NCBI RefSeq assembly: GCF_051713825.1
Contig: NZ_JBIOQR010000001.1
Location: 3,596,001-3,660,000, forward strand
DNA from: Enterococcus_K sp051713825
GTDB lineage: Bacteria; Bacillota; Bacilli; Lactobacillales; Enterococcaceae
Length of the DNA stretch: 64,000 bases
Direction of reading: 5' to 3'
The notes beneath the pieces are model-generated. The model was not told the DNA's origin, did not search any database, and saw only the letters and a program-made list of their open reading frames with translations. Of this stretch, positions 49,944 through 59,225 are shown one piece after another. Position 1 is the first letter of the stretch. The number at the start of each line of letters is the position of its first letter. Both the position numbers and the translations under genes were made by a program.

Positions 49944-51500
49944 CTATTTATCTAATCCTTTGTAGATAAAATAATCAAACTCACTAAAGCAGCCACTTTT
50001 TCTATCCATATCATGTGTGCCTATTCCGACAAAATTTCCTGTAAAGCCGCCAGCTAAAGTCGACATATCTTGTGGCATCCCAACTTGTTGCCAAGGGTGT
50101 TTTTCATCTTCTCTATAATAAAACTTCCCAACAGGACCACTAACGACAACTTTTAACGTAATCCAGTCCTCTTTGATTGGAATCATTTCCTCTGATAGCT
50201 CGTATTCGCCATCCACTGATGAAAGAAAACGAATCACTTTCCCCTGCGTTTCATCCCATGTAATATAACAATACATATAATTCTGATTATTTAAGAAAAG
50301 GGTTAGACCAGACATTTGATTAAATGTTTGCGGTTCAAACTTTACTCTAGTCTGAGCTTCAAACGAAAAATCCTTTTGTCGAATGGCTAAGATGTGATTG
50401 TCAAAAAGCGATTGAATAGATTCCCCAGAAGTTATCCGTAAATAACCCGGATTTACTTGGGTACTGCACCAGCTACTGTCAGGCATGATTCGTAAAGCAT
50501 TCCATTCGGTCAACAACTCCCCAGAAAAATCATCATGAAAATCTGTTTGAAAATGCTGAACGATTGGTTCGTTAGTCTCAATAATCGTTTCACTTGCCGG
50601 ACCATCTCCGCCTGTCTCTAAGCGCAACCACTGATCTTTCCAAACGACCTCTTGAATGGCCGTTTCTCTCCCTAAAATTGCTGCACCATTCATAGGACGT
50701 GTACACAAATAAGCCATGTACCATTTGCCCTTAGGAGTCTCAACCAAACTACCGTGCCCTGAACATTGTAAAGGTGAATCCGGTTTGTCACTTGCTGTCA
50801 GAAGGGGTCTTTTATCAAGCTCGTATGGCCCTGTGATGGATTTTGACCGGCAAACAGTGACCGTATGTCCAGTCCCCGTCCCTCCTTCAGCAGTAATTAA
50901 ATAATAATACCCTTCATGTAAATAGATATGAGGCGCTTCTGTTTTCGCTAAGTCTGTCCCATCAAATATTTTATACACAGGCCCGATTAACTCTTCTTGC
51001 TCCTCCTTATATTCCTGCAAAACAATTCCGGCAGACTTGTTTCCTGTAGTCATTCGATAATCCCAGATTTCATTTAGTAACCATTTACGCCCATCTACAT
51101 CATGGAAAAGAGATGGATCAAACCCACTACTATTAAGATAAATAGGCTCAGACCAAGGCCCCGTAATATCCGTTGCTGTAATTAAATAGTTATGTGAATC
51201 CTTAAACGGTCGAGCGGTACTTTTTACGTCGGTATAAATTAAATAAAACTTCCCGTTTGAATAACTTAACTGAGGTGCCCAAATACTACAATTCAGTGGG
51301 TTGCCTTGTAAGTTTACTTGGTTTGTCAAAATATCTGTAGCATGCGTCCAATTAACTAAATCGTTTGACTGATACGCTCTTACACCAGGTAACCATTCAA
51401 ACGATGAGACCACTAAATAATACGTATCATCTACACGTATTATGTTAGGATCTGGATTAAATCCTCTTAAAATTGGATTTTTAATTTTTGTTTTATACAT
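49944..51500 (-). CDS. Glycoside hydrolase family 43 (beta-xylosidase / arabinofuranosidase type)
   Basis: 518 residues, no signal peptide. Five-bladed propeller 1-310 with catalytic Asp in GFNPDPNIIRVDDTYYLV, second Asp in GFDPSLFHDVDGRKWL and Glu region in TEAPHIYLHEGYYYLI; C-terminal beta-sandwich 330-518 (DUF1349-like). It would remove xylose or arabinose side groups from imported oligosaccharides. Last gene of the pectin operon; start overlaps the upstream stop by eight bases. Confidence 0.92.
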   Translation of the reverse strand: MYKTKIKNPILRGFNPDPNIIRVDDTYYLVVSSFEWLPGVRAYQSNDLVNWTHATDILTNQVNLQGNPLNCSIWAPQLSYSNGKFYLIYTDVKSTARPFKDSHNYLITATDITGPWSEPIYLNSSGFDPSLFHDVDGRKWLLNEIWDYRMTTGNKSAGIVLQEYKEEQEELIGPVYKIFDGTDLAKTEAPHIYLHEGYYYLITAEGGTGTGHTVTVCRSKSITGPYELDKRPLLTASDKPDSPLQCSGHGSLVETPKGKWYMAYLCTRPMNGAAILGRETAIQEVVWKDQWLRLETGGDGPASETIIETNEPIVQHFQTDFHDDFSGELLTEWNALRIMPDSSWCSTQVNPGYLRITSGESIQSLFDNHILAIRQKDFSFEAQTRVKFEPQTFNQMSGLTLFLNNQNYMYCYITWDETQGKVIRFLSSVDGEYELSEEMIPIKEDWITLKVVVSGPVGKFYYREDEKHPWQQVGMPQDMSTLAGGFTGNFVGIGTHDMDRKSGCFSEFDYFIYKGLDK

Positions 51501-51909
51501 GATTCGTTTCCCTTCTTTTGATTAAGCGATAGACAGCTAAAACGCAAGCAACAAAATAGAAAAACGAGAATGGGAAAGCAAGCAGCTGCGTACCAAACAA
51601 GAGAACTATTCCTGCCATACCGTACAAAACGACTGCTATAACTAGATATTTATCTTTAATAGAAAAACAAATCCCTATCATTAATAAAATAATCGATAAA
51701 AATAGTGCGAGTGCAAAATAATTAGTCATATTCGTTAATAACTCATACGCAGTTGTTGTTGAGATGCGACTATCTTTTATAAAGTCACGATAAACAGCCG
51801 TAAATTCCTCTAATGACATTTGTTTCATTGTTACAGAAACCCCACCAAAGAAAATTAATGACGTGATGCCGCCTACACTTCCCGCTATTATTTCCCATTT
51901 TCGTTTCAT
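51493..51909 (-). CDS. Small integral membrane protein, unknown function
   Basis: 138 residues with four predicted helices (about 8-26, 55-75, 80-103, 108-128) and a basic end (KRRETNHV). GAGGAGACGTAGCTT precedes ATG. No family recognised. Coupled to GH43 by overlap and three bases from the pectinesterase gene, so part of the pectin operon; possibly an accessory of transport. Confidence 0.75.
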   Translation of the reverse strand: MKRKWEIIAGSVGGITSLIFFGGVSVTMKQMSLEEFTAVYRDFIKDSRISTTTAYELLTNMTNYFALALFLSIILLMIGICFSIKDKYLVIAVVLYGMAGIVLLFGTQLLAFPFSFFYFVACVLAVYRLIKRRETNHV

Positions 51910-51912
51910 AAG

Positions 51913-52806
51913 CTACGTCTCCTCACTTCTTTTTATCCAACTAGGCCGCTTATTTTGCGTACCATAGTTTTCTATTTCATAGTAACTAACCGTCTGTTCA
52001 TTTTGAGGGTTGCCCCAATTACTCCATCCCTCAGGTGCGATATGCTCTCCCAAAAAACAATGTTTAAATATTGTTTTGGCATAGGGTCTCCAAGGTCTTC
52101 CTAGATAGACATTCTGTGTGTTGGGCTCGGCACTAAGGTAACATTGCACAAACGAATACCCGTGATTCTGATTTTCTGGTGTAGAAGCCGCTGTTATATA
52201 TCCACGACCATCTTTTGCTAAACTATGCAGCTGACAATTTTCAAACACCGCATCGGCCCCGCCAAAAATAAAATCAATTGTCCCTGAAATAAAACAATGC
52301 TCATATTTTTGATAACACCAAGTTCTTGGCTTCTTAATTGGGCTCAAAAAAGGTGTCCCATCTTTTTGGCAGTCAGGAAGCGGACCTGTACAAAGCGTAT
52401 CTTGATGACCAAGAAGTCGGCAATTTCTGACACTCACTTGGTGCCCATAATTAAACAGCGCCACCGCTTGACCAGCTATCGTTCCTGGTCCAGCTTGATT
52501 TTCAATACTTATGTTTTCTATGATGATATTCTCACCTTCTACAAAAAAGGTCGCTGTTCGAAAGGTCCCACGCTCAGAACCATCAAGAAGTGTCTCTCTT
52601 GCTCCAAAGTGCCCAACAATTCTGACCTGTCCAACTCCTTGGATCCTTAAATTCGAAACATAACTTGTTAGTGTTTCATTATATGTTCCTTCCAGAATGG
52701 TTAATTGTTTTTCCTCTCCTTCTGGCATATCTGCTAAATAATCAAGCCCTTCTTGGATTGAGGGAAATTGACAGAATGTCTGATTCCCTATGATGACTTC
52801 TTTCAT
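51913..52806 (-). CDS. Pectinesterase (CE8), first in this entry order, cytoplasmic
   Basis: 297 residues from ATG 52806 (AAAGGAGCATACAAA). Right-handed beta-helix. Active-site segments: GQAVALFNYG, GHQDTLCTG (Gln, Asp), GTIDFIFGGADAVFE (nucleophile Asp) and YLGRPWRPYAKTIF (Arg, Trp). It removes methyl esters from galacturonate units. No signal peptide, unlike secreted family members, so it acts on imported oligomers. Overlaps the esterase gene by four bases. Confidence 0.92.
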   Translation of the reverse strand: MKEVIIGNQTFCQFPSIQEGLDYLADMPEGEEKQLTILEGTYNETLTSYVSNLRIQGVGQVRIVGHFGARETLLDGSERGTFRTATFFVEGENIIIENISIENQAGPGTIAGQAVALFNYGHQVSVRNCRLLGHQDTLCTGPLPDCQKDGTPFLSPIKKPRTWCYQKYEHCFISGTIDFIFGGADAVFENCQLHSLAKDGRGYITAASTPENQNHGYSFVQCYLSAEPNTQNVYLGRPWRPYAKTIFKHCFLGEHIAPEGWSNWGNPQNEQTVSYYEIENYGTQNKRPSWIKRSEET

Positions 52807-53684
52807 TTTGTATGCTCCTTTAAAAACTGGCACCATTCATAACGCATTTCAGAGGTTTCCATATGACCACCTGTTAGTGATTTAGATACAAAAGCCTGTA
52901 AGGCATTGTGTTTTTTATAAACACCGCGGAGATAGTTAGCTAATTTCTCGACCCCTTCGTTCAAACACATGGTATCTTGTTTTCCCACCAAACTCATGCG
53001 TGCTCTGGGGGCAATCATTCCTTGAATCTCAGCAGTAGAAAAATGAGTCAATAGATTGGGCACATAATAATAGAACCCATGATGATCTAACCTTCTATGC
53101 ACGAGCAAAGTCTCAATGTCCACCTGTGCAGCAATATCAATACATACCTGAACTCGTGGATCGATAGCAGTCAACCACCAGCTCAGTAGTCCGCCCATCG
53201 ACATACCAATTGTCGCAAGAGAAGAGACATCCATATCTTCTCTTGTCTGCAAATAATCAATCAGTGCTTGTATATCAAACAAACGCATCCCCCAAAGTGT
53301 TCGGCCAGTTAAAAGAAATTCTTTGACCAATTCACTTTCAGCAATTCCACTTCTTTCTTCAAAACCCCATGCATCAATCGCCCACACTGCGTACCCCTTA
53401 TCTGTCAATGTTTTGGCAAAATTAGGAGTAGCCAGATAGGGTGAACCTTCTAAAAGCTCCGTTTTCCCAACCTCAAAATTGCCACCATGAGAATGCTGAA
53501 ACAAAACGACAGGATGAGAGCCTTTTGTTAACGGCTTGACGCATAAAGCTGGAACAGACTCAATTGCATTCAACTCTAATTGATACTGTTCAACTAAATA
53601 GCTCTCTCGTTTCTGTGAACTAATTTTTTTGTGTTGGGGATTCTTAGGAACAGAGCGCTTACCTAATAAGTCGATTACATTCAT
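52803..53684 (-). CDS. Alpha/beta hydrolase (dienelactone hydrolase / acetyl esterase-like)
   Basis: 293 residues from ATG 53684, five bases after the GH28 stop. Oxyanion segment FQHSHGG, nucleophile elbow GMSMGGLLSWW, acid in VGKQDTMCLNEG and His in SLTGGHMETSEM. It could deacetylate pectin oligomers, complementing the pectinesterases; a family-level function only. No signal peptide. Weak ribosome binding site, consistent with translational coupling. Confidence 0.82.
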   Translation of the reverse strand: MNVIDLLGKRSVPKNPQHKKISSQKRESYLVEQYQLELNAIESVPALCVKPLTKGSHPVVLFQHSHGGNFEVGKTELLEGSPYLATPNFAKTLTDKGYAVWAIDAWGFEERSGIAESELVKEFLLTGRTLWGMRLFDIQALIDYLQTREDMDVSSLATIGMSMGGLLSWWLTAIDPRVQVCIDIAAQVDIETLLVHRRLDHHGFYYYVPNLLTHFSTAEIQGMIAPRARMSLVGKQDTMCLNEGVEKLANYLRGVYKKHNALQAFVSKSLTGGHMETSEMRYEWCQFLKEHTK

Positions 53685-53689
53685 CGTTC

Positions 53690-55009
53690 TCACACTTTCT
53701 GAACAATTAATTCTTCTGTCTTTTTGGTATGGTAGGAACGACAATGGAAAGTCTCTACATCTTTGGTTTCCTCTAGTAAAAAGGCTGGACCTTCGTGATT
53801 TTCGATAGACACACGCTCAAATAAAATATCCTTTGCAAAACCGACAAAAAATCCTCTATTTGTCATATCCTCAATTCCTGTCATCATCGCAGGTTTCCCG
53901 GGAATCGCCTCTTCAGCCATTGAAATATCGACATTTGTAAAGGTGATATCACTCACTGATTTTTCAGCAAGACCATAGATAAAACCTGCTGCAGCGTGAA
54001 CATTTCTTGCTGTCACATTCGCAAAATGAATTCTTCTAAAGCAAGGAGTTCGTTCATCAATTGGATAAGGAACTTTTTCCCAGACATAAGGTTCCTTCCC
54101 TCTAGGACCACAGAAATAATAAAGGTTAATAATAAATGGGCAGATGACATTATCCATGACAATATTGCTCACGCGAATATCTTCTACACAGCCGCCACGT
54201 CCACGTCTCGATTTTAAGCGAATGCCTCTATCCGTATCTTGAAAAACACAATTAGAAATCGTAACATTTCGAATACCGCCACTCATTTCGCTACCAAGTA
54301 CGACGCCTCCGTGACCATGCACCATCGTACAATTCACAATAGTGATATTTTCACAAGACACTCGTTCTTTTGTCTCTTCAGTCCCAGCCTTAACAGCAAT
54401 ACAGTCATCTCCAACGTCAATATGACAATTACTGATACGAACATTTTTACACGATTCTGGATCAATCCCATCTGTATTCGGTGAGTCAGCAGGATTTTTA
54501 ATAAAAATGTTATCAACAGTGACATTCTCACAAAGAATCGGATTGACCGTCCAGCTTGGTGAGTTTTTCATATGAATGCCTGAAATAGTCACTCGTTTGC
54601 ATGAATGGAAACTAATCAGCTTAGGACGAGGATACTGTAGCTCCTCACGTTTGTTTCTGAAAACATCCCACCAAGCTTCCCCATTCCCATCTAAGACGCC
54701 AAAGCCTGTAACTGCAATATTTTCTTCGTTTTCGGCATAAATACATGACGCATAAACTTCCTTATGAACTCCTTCCCACCTAGAAGCAACCACGGGATAA
54801 TCTTTTTGGTTATCAGAAAATTGTAAAACCGCACCTGATGTCAAATATAGTTCAACATTACTTTTTAAGAAAAGCGCGCCAGTCAGATACGTCCCTGCAG
54901 GAATGACTACTCGTCCGCCACCTGTTTGATTGGCTTGATTAATCGCCGCTTGAATTGCTTCCGTGTTGAGCTGTGTCTCGCTCGCACCAAAATCTAGAAT
55001 ATTAAACAT
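53690..55009 (-). CDS. Glycoside hydrolase family 28 (polygalacturonase / rhamnogalacturonase)
   Basis: 439 residues, beta-helix. All GH28 hallmarks: ADSPNTDGIDPESCKN, VGDDCIAVKAG, MVHGHGGVVLGSEM and DRGIRLKSRRGRGG. It hydrolyses alpha-galacturonosyl links; exo-acting on oligomers is likely since it lacks a signal peptide. CGGAGGAAGTATTGC precedes ATG. Overlaps the GH105 gene by eight bases. Confidence 0.95.
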   Translation of the reverse strand: MFNILDFGASETQLNTEAIQAAINQANQTGGGRVVIPAGTYLTGALFLKSNVELYLTSGAVLQFSDNQKDYPVVASRWEGVHKEVYASCIYAENEENIAVTGFGVLDGNGEAWWDVFRNKREELQYPRPKLISFHSCKRVTISGIHMKNSPSWTVNPILCENVTVDNIFIKNPADSPNTDGIDPESCKNVRISNCHIDVGDDCIAVKAGTEETKERVSCENITIVNCTMVHGHGGVVLGSEMSGGIRNVTISNCVFQDTDRGIRLKSRRGRGGCVEDIRVSNIVMDNVICPFIINLYYFCGPRGKEPYVWEKVPYPIDERTPCFRRIHFANVTARNVHAAAGFIYGLAEKSVSDITFTNVDISMAEEAIPGKPAMMTGIEDMTNRGFFVGFAKDILFERVSIENHEGPAFLLEETKDVETFHCRSYHTKKTEELIVQKV

Positions 55010-56117
55010 GCAATACTTCCTCCGTTTCTACCAGCGCTTGTAAAAAGGCCCCCACCCCTTTTTGGTCATTACAAATGATAGGCTCACTGATATAATAAGC
55101 AAAACTACCATCTCGTTGATCGGCACCGCCTAAACCTGCCACCATACAATTTTTATTTAGATTGACCCATCCTTCTTTGGTAACCAGAACAAACTCATCC
55201 AACAATCCTTGATACGATTTTTTTAGTGGCGCTCCCCAATCTTTAGAGTTTAAGATTCCAAGACGTAAACCTTTAGCCATCGCATACACAAACATGCTGC
55301 TCCCTGAGGCTTCTAAGTAGTTTCCTTTTCTCTCAACTTCGTTCGTTACTTGATACCAGACGCCACTATCCGGACTTTGATACTTCACTAAAGCGGATAA
55401 CGTTTCTTTTACAATCGTTTCCAACAGACTTCTATCTATAGCTGTTCCTTCTAATAATTCATACGTATCCACCGCAGCCATCAGATACCATCCTATAGAA
55501 CGACTCCAAAAATGATGTGATAAGCCTGTTTCCTTATCCGCCCATGGTTGCACTTTTTTCTCATCCCAGGCATGAATCAACAAACCCGTTTCTTCATCTA
55601 ATAAATGCTTATAACTTATTTCAAACTGACTCATGATATCTTCATATTTATTAGTCTGACCAAATTCCTTGATGTACTCTGCATAAAACGGTGTCCCCAT
55701 GTATAAACCATCTAACCAAATTTGATATGGATAGATTTCCTTATGCCAAAATGCACCTTCTGATGTACGAGGGTGATTGGTTAGTTGTTGATACAGTAAG
55801 TCTGCTGCTTTACGATATTTTTCATCTTTTGTTTCTCTATATAATACAAAAAGTAATTTCCCAGTGTTCACGTGATCAATATTATACTCATCCACGCGGT
55901 AATTTTTAATATCTCCGTCTTCTGTTACAAACACATCCAAATTTGTTTTGATAAACGACAAAAATCGTTCATCGCCTGTTTTCTCCCATAAAAGTTGGAA
56001 CCCTTTTAATACAACACCATAATCATAGGACCATTTTCCGTTATACCCTTTATCCTCAGAAAGAATCGGGGTTCTCTCCATAATTGTTTCTGCTGTTTTT
56101 ATTGACCAATTGTCCAT
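55002..56117 (-). CDS. Glycoside hydrolase family 105 (unsaturated rhamnogalacturonyl hydrolase)
   Basis: 371 residues of the (alpha/alpha)6 barrel like YteR/YesR. YPYQIWLDGLYMGTPFYAEY (catalytic Asp), GLSHHFWSRSIGWYLMA (His and Trp) and EASGSSMFVYAMAKG are conserved. It releases unsaturated galacturonate from lyase products, so a pectate or rhamnogalacturonan lyase must act outside this window. Overlaps the second pectinesterase gene by 19 bases. Cytoplasmic. Confidence 0.95.
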   Translation of the reverse strand: MDNWSIKTAETIMERTPILSEDKGYNGKWSYDYGVVLKGFQLLWEKTGDERFLSFIKTNLDVFVTEDGDIKNYRVDEYNIDHVNTGKLLFVLYRETKDEKYRKAADLLYQQLTNHPRTSEGAFWHKEIYPYQIWLDGLYMGTPFYAEYIKEFGQTNKYEDIMSQFEISYKHLLDEETGLLIHAWDEKKVQPWADKETGLSHHFWSRSIGWYLMAAVDTYELLEGTAIDRSLLETIVKETLSALVKYQSPDSGVWYQVTNEVERKGNYLEASGSSMFVYAMAKGLRLGILNSKDWGAPLKKSYQGLLDEFVLVTKEGWVNLNKNCMVAGLGGADQRDGSFAYYISEPIICNDQKGVGAFLQALVETEEVLHV

Positions 56118-56974
56118 TTTTTCACCTTCTCAAAATATTTTAAGTACATCGAAATTTCAAAATTTGTTTGATTTACCCAAGATACGTTCGTTGATTCCTC
56201 TAGATAAGAATTCCTATATTCTCTAAACTCACTGGTTTTTCTTGCTTGCTTATTGCCCCAATCATCCCAACGACCTTTAGCCAAATGAAGTTCAAAGCGG
56301 TTTTCAAAAAAGCTGACTTTCGCATAGTCACGCCACGGTCTTGCTAAATAATGGCTTGCTTTTACCTGTTCTTGCGTAAATAAACAATTAAAAAAAACAA
56401 AACCAACCGTTTGATCCTCTGGTGTAGCAGGTGCCACCAAATAGCCTAACTTTTTTGCGGTACTAATGATGTGACAGTTTTCAAATAAAGCAGCCGCAGA
56501 GCCAAAAATAAAATCGATATCACCACTGATTCTGCAATTATTGAAATGGATACTCGTTCTTCGACTAGGTAGTAACTCCTTAGGTTGGCCCAAATACAAT
56601 GTGTCTTGATGCCCCTCAATTTGGCAGTTCTCAATATACACTTCATTGCCATCCACAAACAGACTAACTGCCTGCCCCACTTCGTCACTGGTTCCAGAAG
56701 AATTTCTGATGGTCAGATTTTTCAAACAAATATTATTTCCTAATACATAAACAGTCGCTGTTTGGTAAGTCGTTAATGAAGGATTCTCCTTGACACTAAT
56801 CGCTTGCTCGAGAATGACTTGGCCTTCGCCAACTATAGTTAAGTGACTATTATTAATCACTAGCCTTTCCTCGTAGTGGCCCGCTGGAATAATCACTAGC
56901 CCTTCTGCCTTATCAATAAATTCTTGTAGTGTTTCTCCTTGAGTCTTTTCGTATCTTTGTCCCATTTGTTTCAC
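56099..56974 (-). CDS. Pectinesterase (CE8), second copy, cytoplasmic
   Basis: 291 residues: GQAVSLFVDGNEVYIEN, GHQDTLYLG, ISGDIDFIFGSAAALFE (nucleophile Asp) and YLARPWRDYAKVSF. Clearly diverged from the other pectinesterase, suggesting a different position or substrate preference. The start is either GTG 56974 or ATG 56965; AGGA lies three or twelve bases upstream, both poor. No signal peptide. Confidence 0.9.
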   Translation of the reverse strand: MKQMGQRYEKTQGETLQEFIDKAEGLVIIPAGHYEERLVINNSHLTIVGEGQVILEQAISVKENPSLTTYQTATVYVLGNNICLKNLTIRNSSGTSDEVGQAVSLFVDGNEVYIENCQIEGHQDTLYLGQPKELLPSRRTSIHFNNCRISGDIDFIFGSAAALFENCHIISTAKKLGYLVAPATPEDQTVGFVFFNCLFTQEQVKASHYLARPWRDYAKVSFFENRFELHLAKGRWDDWGNKQARKTSEFREYRNSYLEESTNVSWVNQTNFEISMYLKYFEKVKKWTIGQ

Positions 56975-56999
56975 ATTTCCTATCCATAATCATTTTACC

Positions 57000-57038
57000 T
57001 AGAAAGGGACTTAGACTTATCCGTCCAAGTCCCTTTCT
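57000..57038 (-). promoter_or_regulatory. Intercistronic hairpin after the binding-protein gene
   Basis: AGAAAGGGACTTgGA and TCtAAGTCCCTTTCT form a strong stem with no T run, between the solute-binding protein gene and the enzymes. Likely protects or processes the upstream mRNA, so that binding protein exceeds enzymes. Confidence 0.7.
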
Positions 57039-57041
57039 TAT

Positions 57042-58547
57042 CTATTTGCTTTTTTGAGCTGTTTTATATGCTTCTGCGTATTCTTTTGCCATCTGATCTC
57101 CGCCTTGTGCTTTCCAATCAGCTACGGCTTTATCAAATTCTTTTTCATCAATTTGACCCATCATGTATTGAACCGTTGCGTCTGTGATGATTTTTTGAAT
57201 TTCTGAACCAACTTCATTCGCTTTCTCAGAATCTAAAGAGAATGTTGGATCTAGAACGGCATATTTTTCATTTTCTACAACTAATTCATTTGCTAATTGT
57301 TTTTCTGGTGAAGCATCTTTGACTTTATAGGTGATTTCACTTGGACGAGAGCTAGATAATGGTTGAACATCTTGCTGCCATAAATCCATATCTAAGTATT
57401 CCAATGCACCATTTTCATCCATTTTGTAATGTGTGCCTTCGATTCCGCCTGTCATATAGTAGAACACATCTTCATCAATTAAGTAATTAACAAATTGTAA
57501 TAATCTTTTCAAGTGTGCTTCATCTTTCACAACAGATTTAGGGAAGGCTAATAAACCACCGACACCCCCATTTTCCGACCAAACGTGGTATTCACCATCG
57601 CCTGTGGAAATTTTATTTACAGGGACTAATTCCATCTCATCTTGAATCCCTTTTGCCATTGTTTTCAGGTTTTTAATATCTATCATTCCTGTATAAATTC
57701 CTGCTTTACCTTGAGCAAATTGTTGTTGTTGATCCGTTTTTTGTGTAACGGCAAAATCTTGAGCTAAATAACCATTTTTAAATAAATCTCTTGAAAAGTT
57801 TAATGCTTCCATATACTCAGGTGTTTCAAACTCAGGTGTAAATGTACCGTCTTTTTCAATTTTCCAACCATTTGGTGCGCCAAAATAAGAAGTAAATAAT
57901 TTGAAGCTACTATACTTAATATCGGTTGGTGCCCGATCTCCAAAACCGACTGTATCATCCTTACCGTTTCCATCTGGATCGTTTTCAGTGAATTGTTTAG
58001 CTACCTCATACAATTCATCCATCGTAGTTGGGACCTCTAATCCTAATTTATCTAACCAGTCTTTTCGTATCACTAAACCAGAACGGGCAAGATCTTTTTG
58101 AATAGGCACACCATATACGTGACCATCGATACTTGCGGTTTCAATCCGTTCATCAGAGATTTTTTTCAGGTTATCATAATCTTTTAAATAGTCCTTCACG
58201 TCCCAGAACATACCTGATTTTAAGGCATTTCTTACCGAAGAGTTTTGCATAATCGTAATCGTAACGATATCTGCTAATTCATCCGAAGCTAGTGCTGTTG
58301 TTAAACGCTCTTCTTTTGACGCATCTGGGATCCAATTGAAGGTTAATTCTGTATTGGTTGCTTCTTCAATTTTATCGACAATTACATCAGTTGGAGGCGA
58401 AGGGGTATGCAACATATTCATCCATGTAATTTTTGTTGGTCCGCCATCATCCGCTGCTCCAGAATCTTTTTCTTTCCCCCCACAAGCGCTAAGTAAAAGA
58501 ATTGCTGCCATGCTAAGACCTAGCTTTAAAAATCTTTCTTTTTTCAT
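57042..58547 (-). CDS. ABC transporter substrate-binding lipoprotein (LplA/YtcQ-like)
   Basis: 501 residues. Lipoprotein signal KKERFLKLGLSMAAILL then LSAC. The mature part is a large extracellular solute-binding fold for oligosaccharides (RSGLVIRKDWLDKLGLEVP, PDGNGKDDTVGFGDR calcium-like loop). With the two LplB/LplC-type permeases and GH105/GH28, rhamnogalacturonan or galacturonan oligomers are the expected ligand. AAAGGAGAAAATGA precedes ATG; 35 bases overlap the upstream DUF624 gene. Confidence 0.92.
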   Translation of the reverse strand: MKKERFLKLGLSMAAILLLSACGGKEKDSGAADDGGPTKITWMNMLHTPSPPTDVIVDKIEEATNTELTFNWIPDASKEERLTTALASDELADIVTITIMQNSSVRNALKSGMFWDVKDYLKDYDNLKKISDERIETASIDGHVYGVPIQKDLARSGLVIRKDWLDKLGLEVPTTMDELYEVAKQFTENDPDGNGKDDTVGFGDRAPTDIKYSSFKLFTSYFGAPNGWKIEKDGTFTPEFETPEYMEALNFSRDLFKNGYLAQDFAVTQKTDQQQQFAQGKAGIYTGMIDIKNLKTMAKGIQDEMELVPVNKISTGDGEYHVWSENGGVGGLLAFPKSVVKDEAHLKRLLQFVNYLIDEDVFYYMTGGIEGTHYKMDENGALEYLDMDLWQQDVQPLSSSRPSEITYKVKDASPEKQLANELVVENEKYAVLDPTFSLDSEKANEVGSEIQKIITDATVQYMMGQIDEKEFDKAVADWKAQGGDQMAKEYAEAYKTAQKSK

Positions 58548-59196
58548 TCATTTTCTCCTTTGCTTTCTTGATAATTGATTTATGTTCGACGCCCTTGAGA
58601 GATTCTACTTCTAATATCTGAAAAACTTGTAAAGAAGTCCAAGTTCCTGCAAATATTAAAAAACTACTTCCCATAAACGTGAATATACCTGGCATAAATT
58701 GTCCGATTAACCAATAAATAATACCCATTAAAAGGATAAATACAGCGGTGTATTGCAATTGGGCAAAACCGAACAGAAAAGCCATTTTTATTTTGATACC
58801 ATAGCCTTGCCAATTGTAATGCGCCATAATCGGAAAAATATAAATAAGCGAAATCACATAGAAAAAACTAATCAATAGAAGAAATACACGAAGATACCAA
58901 TTCGATACGTACACAAGATCCACCACTAAAATCCCACCGACTACCAAATAAATCCAGCTCATAAACAGCGCTTCTTTGTAGTTTTCCTTAAAGAAGAAAA
59001 AGTACGTTTTCGTTAAAGGAAATTGATCTTTTGAACGCAACCATTTTCTAAAAACCGAACTCATCGCGTACGTTGCTGGGCCAATGGTAAAAATTCCTAA
59101 CCCTAGAACTGTAACAAAAAGCCATAAAAAGTTTAAATAGATGAGCTGTAAAAATCGAATAAGAATCGAATTCATCTTTTCAATTGATTGAATCAT
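58513..59196 (-). CDS. DUF624 (YesL/YteU-like) membrane protein
   Basis: 227 residues, five to six membrane helices. NFLWLFVTVLGLGIFTIGPA, then SSVFRKWLRSKDQFPLTKTY, is the DUF624 signature. Family members accompany pectin-oligomer ABC transporters in Bacillus (yesL, yteU); role unknown. TAGGAGAAATAA precedes ATG. Confidence 0.9.
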   Translation of the reverse strand: MIQSIEKMNSILIRFLQLIYLNFLWLFVTVLGLGIFTIGPATYAMSSVFRKWLRSKDQFPLTKTYFFFFKENYKEALFMSWIYLVVGGILVVDLVYVSNWYLRVFLLLISFFYVISLIYIFPIMAHYNWQGYGIKIKMAFLFGFAQLQYTAVFILLMGIIYWLIGQFMPGIFTFMGSSFLIFAGTWTSLQVFQILEVESLKGVEHKSIIKKAKEKMNEKRKIFKARS

Positions 59197-59225
59197 TTAT
59201 TTCTCCTACCTTCTGTTAGTTTCTT